The notes: generated by a model not told the origin, from the letters alone. Shown: positions 26,107 through 36,145, numbered from the stretch's first letter. The stretch is DNA of 64,000 nt from Maridesulfovibrio bastinii DSM 16055 (GCF_000429985.1 NZ_KE387016.1:63049-127048); one strand, 5' to 3'. Made by a program: numbers and translations.

Positions 26107-29100
26107 TCATTCTTCCGGGATTCCCATAAGTTCTCTTTTAGCCTGACCTTTTTTCCTGATCCATGACTGTAGTGAGTCCATATAAGTATAAAAAACAGGG
26201 GTCAGATAAAGGGTTACAATCTGCGATAAAATCAGTCCGCCGACAATCGCCAGTCCCATGGGCTGTCTTGCCTGTGCTCCGGCTCCTAATCCGAGCGCAA
26301 TGGGCATTGCTCCTGCAATTGCCGCGATGGTTGTCATCATGATCGGCCTAAATCTTTCAAGCGATCCGTGTATAGCCGCTTCAGAAGGGCTGAGGTTTCC
26401 TTCTTTTTCTGCTTCCAAAGCAAAATCTACAACCATGATAGCGTTTTTCTTAACTATACCTATGAGCATGATTATGCCAACTATCCCGAACAGATCGAGA
26501 TCTTTGCCGAAAACTGTAAGGGTTATCAGACCGCCTATTGCCGCAGAGGGGAGTCCTGAAATTATGGTTATGGGATGTATATAGCTTTCATACAATATGC
26601 CTAAAATCATGAAGATAATAAAAACTGCGACTATCAGCAGGAAATACACACTCCCCATTGATTTCTGAAATTCGTCAGCCGTTCCTTCAAAACTTGAAAC
26701 AACCGTATCAGGAAGTTCTTCTTCCGCCAGTTTGTTTATTGCTGTTGTGGCATCACTTAAAGAAAACCCCGGAGCAATATTAAAGGAGTATGTTACCGAA
26801 GGGAGCATGCCTGTATGGTTGACCTGCATCGGGCCCGGTTTTTCTTCAAAAGAGGCGATTGTATCCAGACGGATAAGTTTTCCATTCTTATTCGGTATAT
26901 ACAGGCTCATCAGATTTCTTGGATCACGTTTGTGGAAAGGAAGAACCTCTAATATTACCCAGTACTGGTCGGTATCTCCATAGATTGTGGACACTTTTCT
27001 TTCGGAGTAGGCGGAGTTGAGAGTATTCTCAATATCGTGCGCCGTGACGCCGTAATATGAAGCTTTATCTCTGTCTATTTTTATCCAGAATTCCGGGTTG
27101 CTGCTCATTAAATCTGAATTTATTCCTGTAAGGAATGGAACGCTGTGCAGGGACGCTTCAAATTTAGGGGCTACCGAGAAGAGTTCATACTGGTCAGGAG
27201 CTTGAATTGTGTATTGATAAAGGTTTTTTGTTGATTTTGCGGTTAGCCTGATCATCGGTGGATTTTGAATCCAGCACATTATTCCCGGATAGTTATTCAG
27301 CTTCATCATGAGCGATCTTGAAACTTCATCAGCAGTCATTTCCCTTTCATCAGGAGGGACAAGCATCGGGAAAAGATATCCCTGATTCAGGTTGGGAATG
27401 CCTGCGACAGTGACAAATGTTCTGATATTTTCATCTTCAGCAAGGATCGGTTCAAGGGCTTTGATATGGTCTTTCATTGATTCGTATGAAATTCCCTGTC
27501 TGGCCTGAGCAAAACCCTGACAATAGCTCATATCATCGGTAGGAAGGAATCCTTTGGGAATGATAATGAAAAAATGTATTGTTGCTACAAGTATCAATCC
27601 CGCCGCAAGCATTGTCATTCCACGGTGACGCATGACAAAATGAAGCGACTTGTCATATTGTCTTAAAATAAAGTCAAAAAACGGGTCTGATTCTGAAAGC
27701 TTACTTCCTGGTTTAAGCATTCTGCTGGCAAGCATGGCTGTCATTGTCAGTGATATTATTCCCGAAGCGATAATTGCCACCGTGATAGTCATGGCAAATT
27801 CATGAAGAATTCTGCCTATAATCCCGCTCATATACATTAGAGGAATGAAAACGACAGCAAGAGAAAGAGTCATGGATATAATTGTGAAGGTTATCTGTCT
27901 TGACCCGTCAAGTGCTGCCTGAAAAGGTTTTTTCCCCATTTCAAGATGTCTTACGATGTTTTCAATCATTACAACCGCATCATCAACTACAAATCCCACT
28001 GACAAAGTCAAAGCCAGCAGCGAAAGCGTGTCGAGTGAGTATCCGAGCATAAACATCATGGCGAAGGTGAAGACAATTGATACGGGAATGGCAATAGAGG
28101 CAATAAGAGTTGCCGATATATTTTTAAGAAAAATAAAAATTACACTGACCACAAAAATGATAGCCAGCAAAAGAGTTTCCTGAACGTCGTAAACCGCTGC
28201 GGAAATTGGTGTTGAGCGGTCATACAGGACTTTCATATTTATACTTGCCGGTATCTGTTTACGTATGGTCGGCAGCATATCTATAATTTTTTTACATAAT
28301 GATATGGTATTTGAGCCGGGTTGTTTTTTGATGGCAAGAATGATTGCCCTTTTACCGTCAATCCATGAACCGGATTTGTCTGATTTCTGAGAGTTTATTA
28401 CCGTTCCAACGTCTGAAAGCCTGATTGTTCTGCCATCTTCAGATTTAAAAATCATGGGCAGATATTCTTCAGCTGATTTCAACTGTCCGGTTGATTCAAC
28501 GGTCATTGATTCCAGACTGTTATCCAGTGTACCCACAGGCTCTTTGACGTTCTGTCCGGCAAGAGCTTTTCGAATAGTATCAATATCAATTCCTCTTGCA
28601 GCAAGCGTTTCCGGGTTCACTCTGACCCTGACTGCAAGTTTTGCTTCTCCGTATACCTGAACTTTTGAAACTCCGTTAACCATGGAGATGGTATCCGTCA
28701 GAAATGTCGTGGCATATTCATTCACTTTATAAATAGGCATGGAATCAGACCAGAGCGCCATATAAAGCACCGGATCATCAGCCGGATTGACTTTTTCATA
28801 ATACGGAGGCTGAGGAAGATCTGAAGGCAGGTTGCCGCTTGCTCTTGAAATAGCGGCCTGTGTGTCTGAAGACGCTCCGTCAATATCACGGTCAAGATCA
28901 AATTGCAGAGTGACTTGTGTTGATCCCAGAGAATTGACAGAACTCATGCTGCGCAGACCGGGAATAGACGTAAATTCTTTTTCCAGCGGAGTGGCTACCG
29001 ATGAAGCCATTGTAGATGGGCTTGCCCCCGGTAGTGAGGCTGTGACCAGAAGTGTCGGGAATTCTACATCAGGCAGGTAACTTACCGGAAGTTTGAAATA

Positions 29101-29184
29101 TCCCATAATTCCAAAAAAAAGCATGGCAATAACCAGAAGAGAGGTCATCACCGGACGGCGGATAAATCTTTCAGTTATATTCAT
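26107..29184 (-). CDS. RND-family efflux pump inner-membrane protein (HAE1 type)
   Basis: A 1025-residue resistance-nodulation-division transporter, proton-driven, exporting hydrophobic compounds across the envelope with an adaptor and an outer-membrane channel. The N-terminus ERFIRRPVMTSLLVIAMLF is typical, followed by the porter domain motif LQFDLDRDIDGASSDTQAAI. The proton-relay Asp pair lies in LSVGFVVDDAVVMIEN of helix 4. Length and two-fold pattern fit the MdtB/MdtC or AcrB group. Its start overlaps the adaptor stop by 4 bases, so they form an operon. No TolC-type gene is nearby. Confidence 0.93.
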   Translation of the reverse strand: MNITERFIRRPVMTSLLVIAMLFFGIMGYFKLPVSYLPDVEFPTLLVTASLPGASPSTMASSVATPLEKEFTSIPGLRSMSSVNSLGSTQVTLQFDLDRDIDGASSDTQAAISRASGNLPSDLPQPPYYEKVNPADDPVLYMALWSDSMPIYKVNEYATTFLTDTISMVNGVSKVQVYGEAKLAVRVRVNPETLAARGIDIDTIRKALAGQNVKEPVGTLDNSLESMTVESTGQLKSAEEYLPMIFKSEDGRTIRLSDVGTVINSQKSDKSGSWIDGKRAIILAIKKQPGSNTISLCKKIIDMLPTIRKQIPASINMKVLYDRSTPISAAVYDVQETLLLAIIFVVSVIFIFLKNISATLIASIAIPVSIVFTFAMMFMLGYSLDTLSLLALTLSVGFVVDDAVVMIENIVRHLEMGKKPFQAALDGSRQITFTIISMTLSLAVVFIPLMYMSGIIGRILHEFAMTITVAIIASGIISLTMTAMLASRMLKPGSKLSESDPFFDFILRQYDKSLHFVMRHRGMTMLAAGLILVATIHFFIIIPKGFLPTDDMSYCQGFAQARQGISYESMKDHIKALEPILAEDENIRTFVTVAGIPNLNQGYLFPMLVPPDEREMTADEVSRSLMMKLNNYPGIMCWIQNPPMIRLTAKSTKNLYQYTIQAPDQYELFSVAPKFEASLHSVPFLTGINSDLMSSNPEFWIKIDRDKASYYGVTAHDIENTLNSAYSERKVSTIYGDTDQYWVILEVLPFHKRDPRNLMSLYIPNKNGKLIRLDTIASFEEKPGPMQVNHTGMLPSVTYSFNIAPGFSLSDATTAINKLAEEELPDTVVSSFEGTADEFQKSMGSVYFLLIVAVFIIFMILGILYESYIHPITIISGLPSAAIGGLITLTVFGKDLDLFGIVGIIMLIGIVKKNAIMVVDFALEAEKEGNLSPSEAAIHGSLERFRPIMMTTIAAIAGAMPIALGLGAGAQARQPMGLAIVGGLILSQIVTLYLTPVFYTYMDSLQSWIRKKGQAKRELMGIPEE

Positions 29185-30335
29185 TGATTACCGGCCTTGT
29201 CATTCTGGGATGCATGAACTCTGTATGAAGCTCCGTGATAAAGTCTCAGCTGGCCGTCAGTGACTATTGTCTCTCCACCGCTTAATCCTTTGCTTATAAT
29301 ATCAATTTTGCCTGATCTGCGTTCAATTATGACCGGTTGTTGTGCAACGGTCCCGTTTTTAAGAGCCACCCAGACAAAGTCTCCTTCTGGCCCTTTGCAG
29401 GATGCTTCCATAGGTATCTGGACTGCTTCAGTCCCATATAATTTAAGCCTTATATTTACATAGTTACCGGGCCACAGCTTTCTGTTTTTGTTTTGAAAGG
29501 TTGCCTGCATCCAGATTGTTCCGGTTTCTTCGTCAACCATATTATCAATAAATGTCAGTTTTCCGGTTTCAGGAAGGTCTTCACCTTCGGAAATGGCCAG
29601 AACTTCTAGGGTTGAATTGTGTGAATATTTTTGAACTTTTCCTAAATATTTTTGTGGCAGATAGAAGTTTACGGCAATGGGAGAAATTCTGTTTATTACG
29701 ACCAGTCTGTCTTTATTTTCTTCGATGAGATTTCCCGTTGTCTGGTAGACATAACCGCATAAACCGTTGAGCGGAGATTTTATAAAGCAGTAGTTTAAAT
29801 CATTTTCGGCATTTTTTAGTTTTGCTCTTGTTACGGCAATGCTGTCTCTGGCAGTATTCATGTCCAGTCTTTTTTGTTCATACTGGTCTTCGCTGACTAC
29901 TTTTCTTCTTACCAGATCTTTGTATCGCTTATAATCTCGCAGGGCTTTTTCATATTTTGTTATATCTGAAGTCAGTTCAGCCTTTAACTGTCTGATGCCT
30001 GCTTCATATTCCGTAGGGTCAATTGTAAATAGATGCTCCCCTTTTTCAACTATATCTCCATTGCTGATATAAACTTTACTGAGATATCCGGTAATTCGTG
30101 AACGCACTGTTATGGAGTCAACAGGTTGGACAGTCCCTATTGCTGTCAGATAATAGGGAGTATATTTTTTTAAAGCTTTCGCAATAGTGACAGGGGCTGG
30201 CGGTCTTTGGGATGAGGTTTCGGGTTTATTTGAACATCCTGTAATAAAGGCCATTACTAATGCTGTCAGCAAAAGAAGGTAAAGTGAGATGTTCCGTTTC
30301 ATTAAGATTATTTTCAACTGACTTTTAGGGTACAT
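29181..30335 (-). CDS. RND efflux periplasmic adaptor (membrane fusion protein)
   Basis: A 384-residue lipoprotein adaptor that links the RND pump to an outer-membrane channel. The signal peptide ends with the lipobox ITGC (Cys about 34). Then come the beta-barrel/lipoyl half (ITGYLSKVYISNGDIVEKGE), a coiled-coil hairpin (about 115-170), the second lipoyl half and the membrane-proximal domain. The start at 30335 has AAAGGATC about 8 bases upstream; a later ATG at 30302 would give a more standard signal peptide. It is the first gene of a two-gene minus-strand operon. No TetR-type regulator is adjacent. Confidence 0.9.
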   Translation of the reverse strand: MYPKSQLKIILMKRNISLYLLLLTALVMAFITGCSNKPETSSQRPPAPVTIAKALKKYTPYYLTAIGTVQPVDSITVRSRITGYLSKVYISNGDIVEKGEHLFTIDPTEYEAGIRQLKAELTSDITKYEKALRDYKRYKDLVRRKVVSEDQYEQKRLDMNTARDSIAVTRAKLKNAENDLNYCFIKSPLNGLCGYVYQTTGNLIEENKDRLVVINRISPIAVNFYLPQKYLGKVQKYSHNSTLEVLAISEGEDLPETGKLTFIDNMVDEETGTIWMQATFQNKNRKLWPGNYVNIRLKLYGTEAVQIPMEASCKGPEGDFVWVALKNGTVAQQPVIIERRSGKIDIISKGLSGGETIVTDGQLRLYHGASYRVHASQNDKAGNQ

Positions 30336-30713
30336 TTTATGATCCTTTTAATAAAATAAGTCGATATAGTTATTTTGAATATATCATAATATTTTTTTTT
30401 AAAAGGCCGAAGTTCTATTTTTTTTGCCTGCATTTGTAACATTAAAAAATAAAATTAGCCTATTAATTTTCTTGCGTTTATGTTCTTTTATGTGCATTTA
30501 TTTGTGGATTTGTAACATGGATGTAATTTTACTAGAATGGACTTTCGGTGCGGATGTTTTTAATAGTCATATATTTCAATATGATGACTTCTGCGTTCGG
30601 TACGGATTGTTCGGAAGTGATGCTTTACATGCCGGTCATTTGGATACGAGGGGCCATGACCGCATAAAATTGTTTAAAACTCCTAGAACAAATTCAATTG
30701 GACAAAAATAAAA
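30336..30713. other. Divergent intergenic region between RND pump and FakAB fusion genes
   Basis: About 380 bases that should hold two divergent promoters. A 95-codon open frame (30424-30711) fills most of it but lacks a ribosome site and a recognisable sequence, and it is not called as a gene. No strong promoter or hairpin was identified. Confidence 0.5.
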
Positions 30714-32516
30714 ATGGAAAGCTTAAATTCTTCAAGAATCAGTTATCTTGACGGGGTTAGATTTAAACGGGTGGTTGTGGCAGCAGCTGGAAGGCTGATT
30801 GAGAATTCGCCGCATCTTGATTCGATTAATGTCTTTCCTGTTCCTGATGGAGATACCGGAGCAAATATGGCTGGAACAATGAAAAATATTGTTCACAGCA
30901 CCGGAGACTCTCTTGAACGTTCCATAGAAAAAATGAGTGCAATAATAGCAGAATCCGCTCTTGATGGAGCTCGTGGAAATTCCGGAGCTATTTTAGCCCA
31001 GTTTTTGTGCGGCTTTGCAGAGGGTGTAAAAAATCTGCGTAAAATATCAATGGAAGATTTTGCTTCAGCAGCAAGCCTTGCTGCCAAGCGTTCAACCGAA
31101 GCTATTTCCGATCCCAGAGAAGGAACAATCCTCAGTGTCATTAAAGAGTGGGCTTCACATCTTAAAGACAACTGTAAAAGTTATCAGGATTTTCCCGAGT
31201 TATTATATGATTCACTTGAGCATGCCAGAGGGTCGGTGAAATCAACAACAGAGAAGCTGGCTGACCTTAAGGCGGCCGGAGTTGTTGATGCCGGGGCGCT
31301 TGGTTTTGTTTATCTCCTTGAAGGTATTGTTGATTTTCTTGAAAATGGAAAAATAGCCAAGAAGAATATTGATATTTTTGGTAAAGCTGAACCCATGGGG
31401 GTTGCACAGGCCAGAGTTGCTGTGGACAGCCTCGAATTCAGATTCTGCACAGAGTATCTTCTTAAAGGACAGGATATCGACCGTAAGGCTATCCGTAAGG
31501 CCGTTTCAGGAATGGGGGACAGTTTAATTGTCGCCGGGCTTCCTGAATGTGTTAAAGTGCATATACATACCAATGAACCGGACAAAGTTGGTGAGATTCT
31601 TTCTTCTTATGGCCGTATCGATAAGAAAAAAGTTGACGACATGCTTGTTCAGCACAGAAGAATTCTTGCTGATACCAGAACTGTAGGTATTGTCAGCGAC
31701 AGCACCTGCGACCTTCCAAAAGAAATTCTTGATGAATATGATATTCGTATTGCTCCCCTGAGACTGACTCTTGATGATAAAGAATATATCGATCAGGTTG
31801 ATATCACTTCAGGAGAATTTTACGAAAAGCTTGTTACTTCTGATAAGGCTCTGACATCTCAGCCAGTTCCCGGTGACATGAAGCGCGTTTATTCAAGCGT
31901 TGCCTCAGACTATGACAGCGTTGTTTCCGTGCATATTGCCGGAGCTCTTAGTGGGACATGCCGGGCCGCCCAGACAGCTGTAAGCGGAGTTGAAAATATT
32001 GAGATTGTGGACGGAGCAAATGTTACTGTCGCTTTAGGGCTGATTGTTTTAGAAGCTGCAAAGGCTGCTAAAAAAGGATTGTCCATGGCGGAAGTTGCCC
32101 GTGTTGCTAAAAAAGCCGCAGAAAATGTAACTATATATGTTGCCTTGGATACTCTGGAGTATGTTGTCAAAGGCGGCAGAATGAGCAAAGGACAGGGGCT
32201 TGCCGCTAAAATCTTAAACATAAAGCCAATCATAACTTTTGATCATGAAGGACGCGTTTCTACAGTAGCCAAAGTTATCGGCCGTGAAAGGCAAAAGAGA
32301 ACTTTGATAAATCTGGTTCGTGAACGTGTTTATGGGCATGCCAATCTGCGCTATGCAGTAGCACATGCCGCAGCTCCTGAAGTTGCTGCCGATTTTTCCA
32401 AAGTTCTCCATAAAGAATTTGGTGCTTCTCCGGAATTTATATCCGAAGCTTCTCCGGCAATTGGCATACATAGTGGCCCTAGAGCTTTTGCCATTGCCGT
32501 ACTTACAGACGATTAG
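30714..32516 (+). CDS. Fused fatty-acid kinase FakA (DAK2) and FakB (DegV)
   Basis: A 600-residue protein joining two usually separate partners. Residues about 10-200 are a DAK2 kinase domain with the nucleotide/metal motif PDGDTGANM (44-52) and GARGNSGAI (85-93); about 200-310 resemble the FakA middle domain. From about 320 the DegV fold begins (VGIVSDSTCDLP), with LTSQPVPGDM and IAGALSGT, as in fatty-acid-binding FakB. In Firmicutes FakA phosphorylates fatty acid held by FakB, making acyl-phosphate for phospholipid synthesis. The fusion implies the same reaction in one chain. The ATG lacks a strong ribosome site. A terminator follows. Confidence 0.88.
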   Translation: MESLNSSRISYLDGVRFKRVVVAAAGRLIENSPHLDSINVFPVPDGDTGANMAGTMKNIVHSTGDSLERSIEKMSAIIAESALDGARGNSGAILAQFLCGFAEGVKNLRKISMEDFASAASLAAKRSTEAISDPREGTILSVIKEWASHLKDNCKSYQDFPELLYDSLEHARGSVKSTTEKLADLKAAGVVDAGALGFVYLLEGIVDFLENGKIAKKNIDIFGKAEPMGVAQARVAVDSLEFRFCTEYLLKGQDIDRKAIRKAVSGMGDSLIVAGLPECVKVHIHTNEPDKVGEILSSYGRIDKKKVDDMLVQHRRILADTRTVGIVSDSTCDLPKEILDEYDIRIAPLRLTLDDKEYIDQVDITSGEFYEKLVTSDKALTSQPVPGDMKRVYSSVASDYDSVVSVHIAGALSGTCRAAQTAVSGVENIEIVDGANVTVALGLIVLEAAKAAKKGLSMAEVARVAKKAAENVTIYVALDTLEYVVKGGRMSKGQGLAAKILNIKPIITFDHEGRVSTVAKVIGRERQKRTLINLVRERVYGHANLRYAVAHAAAPEVAADFSKVLHKEFGASPEFISEASPAIGIHSGPRAFAIAVLTDD

Positions 32517-32549
32517 ATCATAAATTTAATTGTTTTTAATAGTATTGCT

Positions 32550-32580
32550 GCCGGGACCCGCAAGGGTTCCGGCTTTTTTT
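32550..32580 (+). terminator. Rho-independent terminator after the FakAB fusion
   Basis: A 10-bp stem with one G-T pair (32550-32559 with 32564-32573), a GCAA loop and seven T. Confidence 0.92.
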
Positions 32581-33048
32581 ACATAATTGTTTTATTCTTG
32601 TTTAGCTAGAAATTCTATTTAAACAAAGGTAATTTAGTTATGCTGGGCACTATTACCGTCTAATGCTTTAAAAAGAGTATTGTGCAATTTTTGAAAGACA
32701 GTCTCTGGGCCTGATATCTAATGCCAAATTAAAATTTTAAAATTTAAATAGATTTTTTTATTCGCCTTTATTTATGATACAAGAGTAGTGTGATTGTTTT
32801 ATATGCAGATTTTAAAAACCTGTAATTTTACGTTTTCATTAAAATGTTTTCATTAATTGAACAAAATTGGAAAATTCCTTGTTATTCTTGACTTTTTCAG
32901 TTTTTTGGCTATGAAAAGATATCTTTTTATGTATTTGGTCTAAAATCCTAAAAACAGCTCTGCTTTTGGTTAATTATTTAATGATATTTATAGGCAGGAC
33001 GCTATTGCCCGTAATCCGCATCAGGGTATTGAGTTGGAGTTTGCTAAT
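32581..33048 (+). other. AT-rich leader region of the polar amino-acid ABC operon
   Basis: About 470 bases with no coding sequence recognised. A promoter candidate is listed at 32888-32915, leaving a leader of about 130 bases before the ATPase start. No clear riboswitch fold was found by eye. Confidence 0.5.
32888..32915 (+). promoter_or_regulatory. Candidate promoter of the polar amino-acid ABC operon
   Basis: TTGACT (32888-32893, 5 of 6) and TATGAA (32910-32915, 4 of 6) are separated by 16 bases, in an AT-rich stretch about 135 bases before the first gene. Confidence 0.4.
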
Positions 33049-33777
33049 ATGCCGATGATCGAAATTAAAAATCTTCATAAATGGTATGGCGATTTTCATG
33101 TTCTTAAAGGTCTGAATGACCATGTTGATAAGGGTGAAGTGCTTGTTATCTGTGGTCCGAGCGGATCAGGTAAGAGTACTTTTATCCGTTGTATCAACAG
33201 ATTGGAAGGATATCAGAAAGGTGAAATCCTGTTTAATGGTAAAGACATACTTGATCCCAGTATGAACATTAACGATTTACGGGCTGAAATCGGTATCGTT
33301 TTTCAGCAGTTCAATCTGTATCCTCATCTTACCGTGCTCAAAAATGTTACTTTGGCACCTACAAAGGTTAAAAATGTTCCTAGAGCCGAAGCGGAAGAGA
33401 CCGCTTTGTATCTTCTGGAACGGGTAGGCATACACGATCAGGCACATAAGTATCCTGCAGAATTATCAGGCGGACAGCAGCAGAGGGTTGCTATTGCAAG
33501 GGCTCTTGCTATGAAACCTAAAGCAATGCTTTTTGATGAGCCTACATCAGCCCTTGATCCTGAAATGATTAATGAGGTTCTTAACGTAATGAAGGACCTT
33601 GCGCGTGAAGGAATGACCATGCTTTGCGTAACCCATGAAATGGGATTTGCAAGAGAAGTTGCGGACCGGGTTATTTTTATGGATGCCGGTGAAGTTGTTG
33701 AGCAGTCATCTCCTGAAGAATTTTTCAAAAATCCTAAGAGTGAACGAACTAAAAAGTTCCTAAATGAAATTTTATAG
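33049..33777 (+). CDS. Polar amino-acid ABC transporter ATPase (GlnQ/GltL type)
   Basis: A 242-residue ATP-binding subunit that energises import of a polar amino acid such as glutamate, glutamine or aspartate. Walker A is GPSGSGKST, the Q-loop is in [14 protein letters not shown], the ABC signature is [15 protein letters not shown], and Walker B is [14 protein letters not shown]; the His-loop is [12 protein letters not shown] 33049 follows GGAG with a 9-base gap; an in-frame TTG at 33034 adds nothing conserved. It is the first gene of the operon, with the binding protein next and the permeases last. Confidence 0.95.
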   Translation: MPMIEIKNLHKWYGDFHVLKGLNDHVDKGEVLVICGPSGSGKSTFIRCINRLEGYQKGEILFNGKDILDPSMNINDLRAEIGIVFQQFNLYPHLTVLKNVTLAPTKVKNVPRAEAEETALYLLERVGIHDQAHKYPAELSGGQQQRVAIARALAMKPKAMLFDEPTSALDPEMINEVLNVMKDLAREGMTMLCVTHEMGFAREVADRVIFMDAGEVVEQSSPEEFFKNPKSERTKKFLNEIL

Positions 33778-33824
33778 CTGATTTTTCGGCTTTAAATAAA
33801 CCACTAAATGAGCAGGAGGATTTG

Positions 33825-34640
33825 ATGAGAAAATTATCAATGATGGTTGCACTGGTTTTGGCATTTGTGCTTTGCGCTTCAATGTCTTTTGCCGACCGGT
33901 TGCAGGATATCAAGGATCGCGGAGTTTTGATCTGCGGTGTTAAGGATGCGGTTGTTCCATTTGGTTTTGTTGATGAGAAGACTAATGAGCTTGTTGGTTT
34001 TGATATTGATGTATGCAAATACATCGCAGGCAAACTGGGTGTTAAGGCCGATTTCAAACCTGTAACCTCCGCAACTCGTATTCCTATGGTTGCTCAGGGT
34101 TCCATTGATATCGCAGCTGCTTCTATGACTCATAAAATCGCTCGTGATGAAACTATTGACTTTTCCATTACCTACTTCATGGACGGTCAGAAAATTCTTG
34201 TTAAAAAAGATTCCGGAATTAAATCTGTAGCTGATCTCGATGGTAAAAAAGTCGGAACAGCAAAAGGTTCAACTTCTGAACAGAATATTCTTGCTTCACA
34301 GCCTAACTGCAGGGTCCTCTCCTTTGAAGGTTATCCCCAGTCTTTCCTCGCTCTCAAGCAGGGTAAGGTTAAAGCTGTTACCACAGATTCAACTATCCTC
34401 CTCGGACTTAAAAACTCCGACCCCAATCCTGATCAGTGGGAAATCGTAGGTGATTTTATTTCTCCTGAACCTTACGGAATCGGACTGCCTGAAAATGAAT
34501 CAAATCTTCGTGACGCAATCAATATTGCTCTCATGGATATGTGGCGTTCCGGTGAGTATGTAAAAACTTACAATAAATGGTTCGGAGCTGACACCAAATA
34601 CAATCTTCCCCTTACCTGGAAGATGGAATTGTGGCCCTAG
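33825..34640 (+). CDS. Polar amino-acid ABC transporter periplasmic binding protein
   Basis: A 271-residue substrate-binding protein (family 3). A Sec signal peptide with cleavage after SFA (about residue 23) precedes DRLQDIKDRGVLICGVKD, typical of the GltI/glutamate-aspartate group. SATRIPMVAQGSIDIAAASM and DETIDFSITYFMDG follow the family pattern. GCAGGAGGA lies 4-5 bases before the ATG, the strongest ribosome site of the operon. A strong hairpin follows before the permease genes, as expected when the binding protein is needed in excess. Confidence 0.94.
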   Translation: MRKLSMMVALVLAFVLCASMSFADRLQDIKDRGVLICGVKDAVVPFGFVDEKTNELVGFDIDVCKYIAGKLGVKADFKPVTSATRIPMVAQGSIDIAAASMTHKIARDETIDFSITYFMDGQKILVKKDSGIKSVADLDGKKVGTAKGSTSEQNILASQPNCRVLSFEGYPQSFLALKQGKVKAVTTDSTILLGLKNSDPNPDQWEIVGDFISPEPYGIGLPENESNLRDAINIALMDMWRSGEYVKTYNKWFGADTKYNLPLTWKMELWP

Positions 34641-34681
34641 GTCCTGAGTCCGAAGTTGTTTTCAGTATATTGAATTGAAAA

Positions 34682-34713
34682 GGGTAACTCCTCTTTTTTA
34701 AGAGGAGTTACCC
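34682..34713 (+). other. Strong hairpin between binding-protein and permease genes
   Basis: A perfect 14-bp stem (34682-34695 with 34700-34713) with a TTTT loop and no T-tract downstream. Such structures usually protect the upstream mRNA end or reduce read-through, giving more binding protein than permease. Confidence 0.75.
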
Positions 34714-34735
34714 CTGAAAAAAGCGGGTTGAAGCC

Positions 34736-35437
34736 TTGAATTATCAGTTTAATTGGGATTTGGTTCTGTCAGGAAAGTATGCTGACTGGATTGTAGACGG
34801 AGTCATCCTTACCTTAAAAATTTCTGCTATTTCTATTGTTCTCGCTCTTATTTTGGGAACTCTAGTAGCTGTAATGCGCATGTCAAAGGCCAAGCCGCTT
34901 GAATGGCTGAGCTTTGCTTATATCGAGTTTTTCCGTAATACCCCTTTACTTGTCCAGATTTTCTTCTGGTATTTCGGTTCATACTCGGTTTTACCAGATT
35001 TCGTGAATACATGGCTGTATGATCATGACTTTGAATTTGCTGCAGGCGTAATCTCGCTTACTGTTTATTCTTCTGCCTTTTTTGCAGAAGAGATCAGGGC
35101 CGGTATCTATTCCATACCTAAAAACCAATTGGAAGCATCAAGGGCAACCGGTCTAAGTTTTATGCAGGCTTACTGGTATGTAATTCTTCCACAGGCTTTT
35201 AGAATTATCATTCCTCCGCTTATTTCCCAATCTCTCAACCTGATTAAAAACTCCTCACTTGTAATGACTATCGGAGTTATGGAGCTGACCTATATGGCCC
35301 GTCAGATCGAGTCATATACGTTCCACGGTTTTGAAGCATTTACAGTCGCAACAGTTATCTATCTGATCATATCCCTTGTGACTTCGTTCTGCATCAATAT
35401 GTACAATAAGCATTTCTTGCTGCAAATAAAATACTAG
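34736..35437 (+). CDS. Polar amino-acid ABC transporter permease 1 (GltJ type)
   Basis: A 233-residue inner-membrane permease with about five helices, HisM/GltJ family. The start is TTG 34736, which gives MNYQFNWDLVL, the usual N-terminal pattern of GltJ; no better ATG exists nearby. The ABC-interacting EAA loop reads EASRATGLSFMQAYWYVILP. It pairs with the second permease 12 bases downstream to form the channel. The weak start codon fits lower expression than the binding protein. Confidence 0.92.
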   Translation: MNYQFNWDLVLSGKYADWIVDGVILTLKISAISIVLALILGTLVAVMRMSKAKPLEWLSFAYIEFFRNTPLLVQIFFWYFGSYSVLPDFVNTWLYDHDFEFAAGVISLTVYSSAFFAEEIRAGIYSIPKNQLEASRATGLSFMQAYWYVILPQAFRIIIPPLISQSLNLIKNSSLVMTIGVMELTYMARQIESYTFHGFEAFTVATVIYLIISLVTSFCINMYNKHFLLQIKY

Positions 35438-35449
35438 GAGTGGACTTCC

Positions 35450-36145
35450 GTGCAATGGGATGTAGTTTGGAATAACTTTGATTACTTTCTTTGGGGAGCT
35501 TTTCCCAACGGCCCTATCGGGGGACTTGCCGCCAGTATTATTCTGGCGGTTCTCGGTATTTTCGGAGCGTTCTGGATAGGACTTGCCGCAGGTCTTATGA
35601 GACTTTCACGCAATAAGCTCACCAAGGCTGTTGCTGTTATTTATATTGAAGTCATAAGGGGTGTTCCTCTCCTTATGCTTATCTTCTGGTTTTATTTTCT
35701 GGCTCCGGTTGTTCTTGGCGAATCTTTACCTGAATTCAACTGTGCGCTTATAGCTTTTATTATCTTTACAGGAGCTTACATTGCTGAAATTGTTAAGGCA
35801 GGTGTTGTAGCTCTTCCTAAAGGTCAGATGGAAGCTGCCCGCGGTTCCGGTCTGTCACATTATCAGGCCATGCGTTATGTCATTTTACCGCAGGCTTTGA
35901 GAAATATGATCCCTTCATTCGTCAATCAGTTCGTATCACTTACAAAAGATACATCTCTGGCTTATATCATCGGTGTTAATGAACTTACGCGTACTGCAAC
36001 ACAGGTAAATAATAGAACTTTGTCTTCGCCTACGGAAATTTTTATAACGATTGCAGTTCTTTATTTTATAGTTTGTTATGCTCTCACAATGACCAGCCGT
36101 AGAATGGAAAAACATCTTGCACGATATCAGGCCAGAGACAGATAA
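35450..36145 (+). CDS. Polar amino-acid ABC transporter permease 2 (GltK type)
   Basis: A 231-residue permease, partner of the preceding one. The EAA loop reads EAARGSGLSHYQAMRYVILP and the downstream TKDTSLAYIIGVNEL is typical of the family. Translation starts at GTG 35450, preceded by TAGGAGTGG. The gene closes the operon; a very strong terminator follows. Together the four genes make one importer; the exact amino acid cannot be read from sequence alone. Confidence 0.92.
   Translation: MQWDVVWNNFDYFLWGAFPNGPIGGLAASIILAVLGIFGAFWIGLAAGLMRLSRNKLTKAVAVIYIEVIRGVPLLMLIFWFYFLAPVVLGESLPEFNCALIAFIIFTGAYIAEIVKAGVVALPKGQMEAARGSGLSHYQAMRYVILPQALRNMIPSFVNQFVSLTKDTSLAYIIGVNELTRTATQVNNRTLSSPTEIFITIAVLYFIVCYALTMTSRRMEKHLARYQARDR

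Noticed and set aside
30424-30711. A 95-codon open frame just before the FakAB fusion gene, ending 3 bases before it
   Set aside because: It lacks a ribosome site, shows no domain or membrane plan consistent with a protein family, and lies in a divergent promoter gap; an internal ATG start gives no better case.
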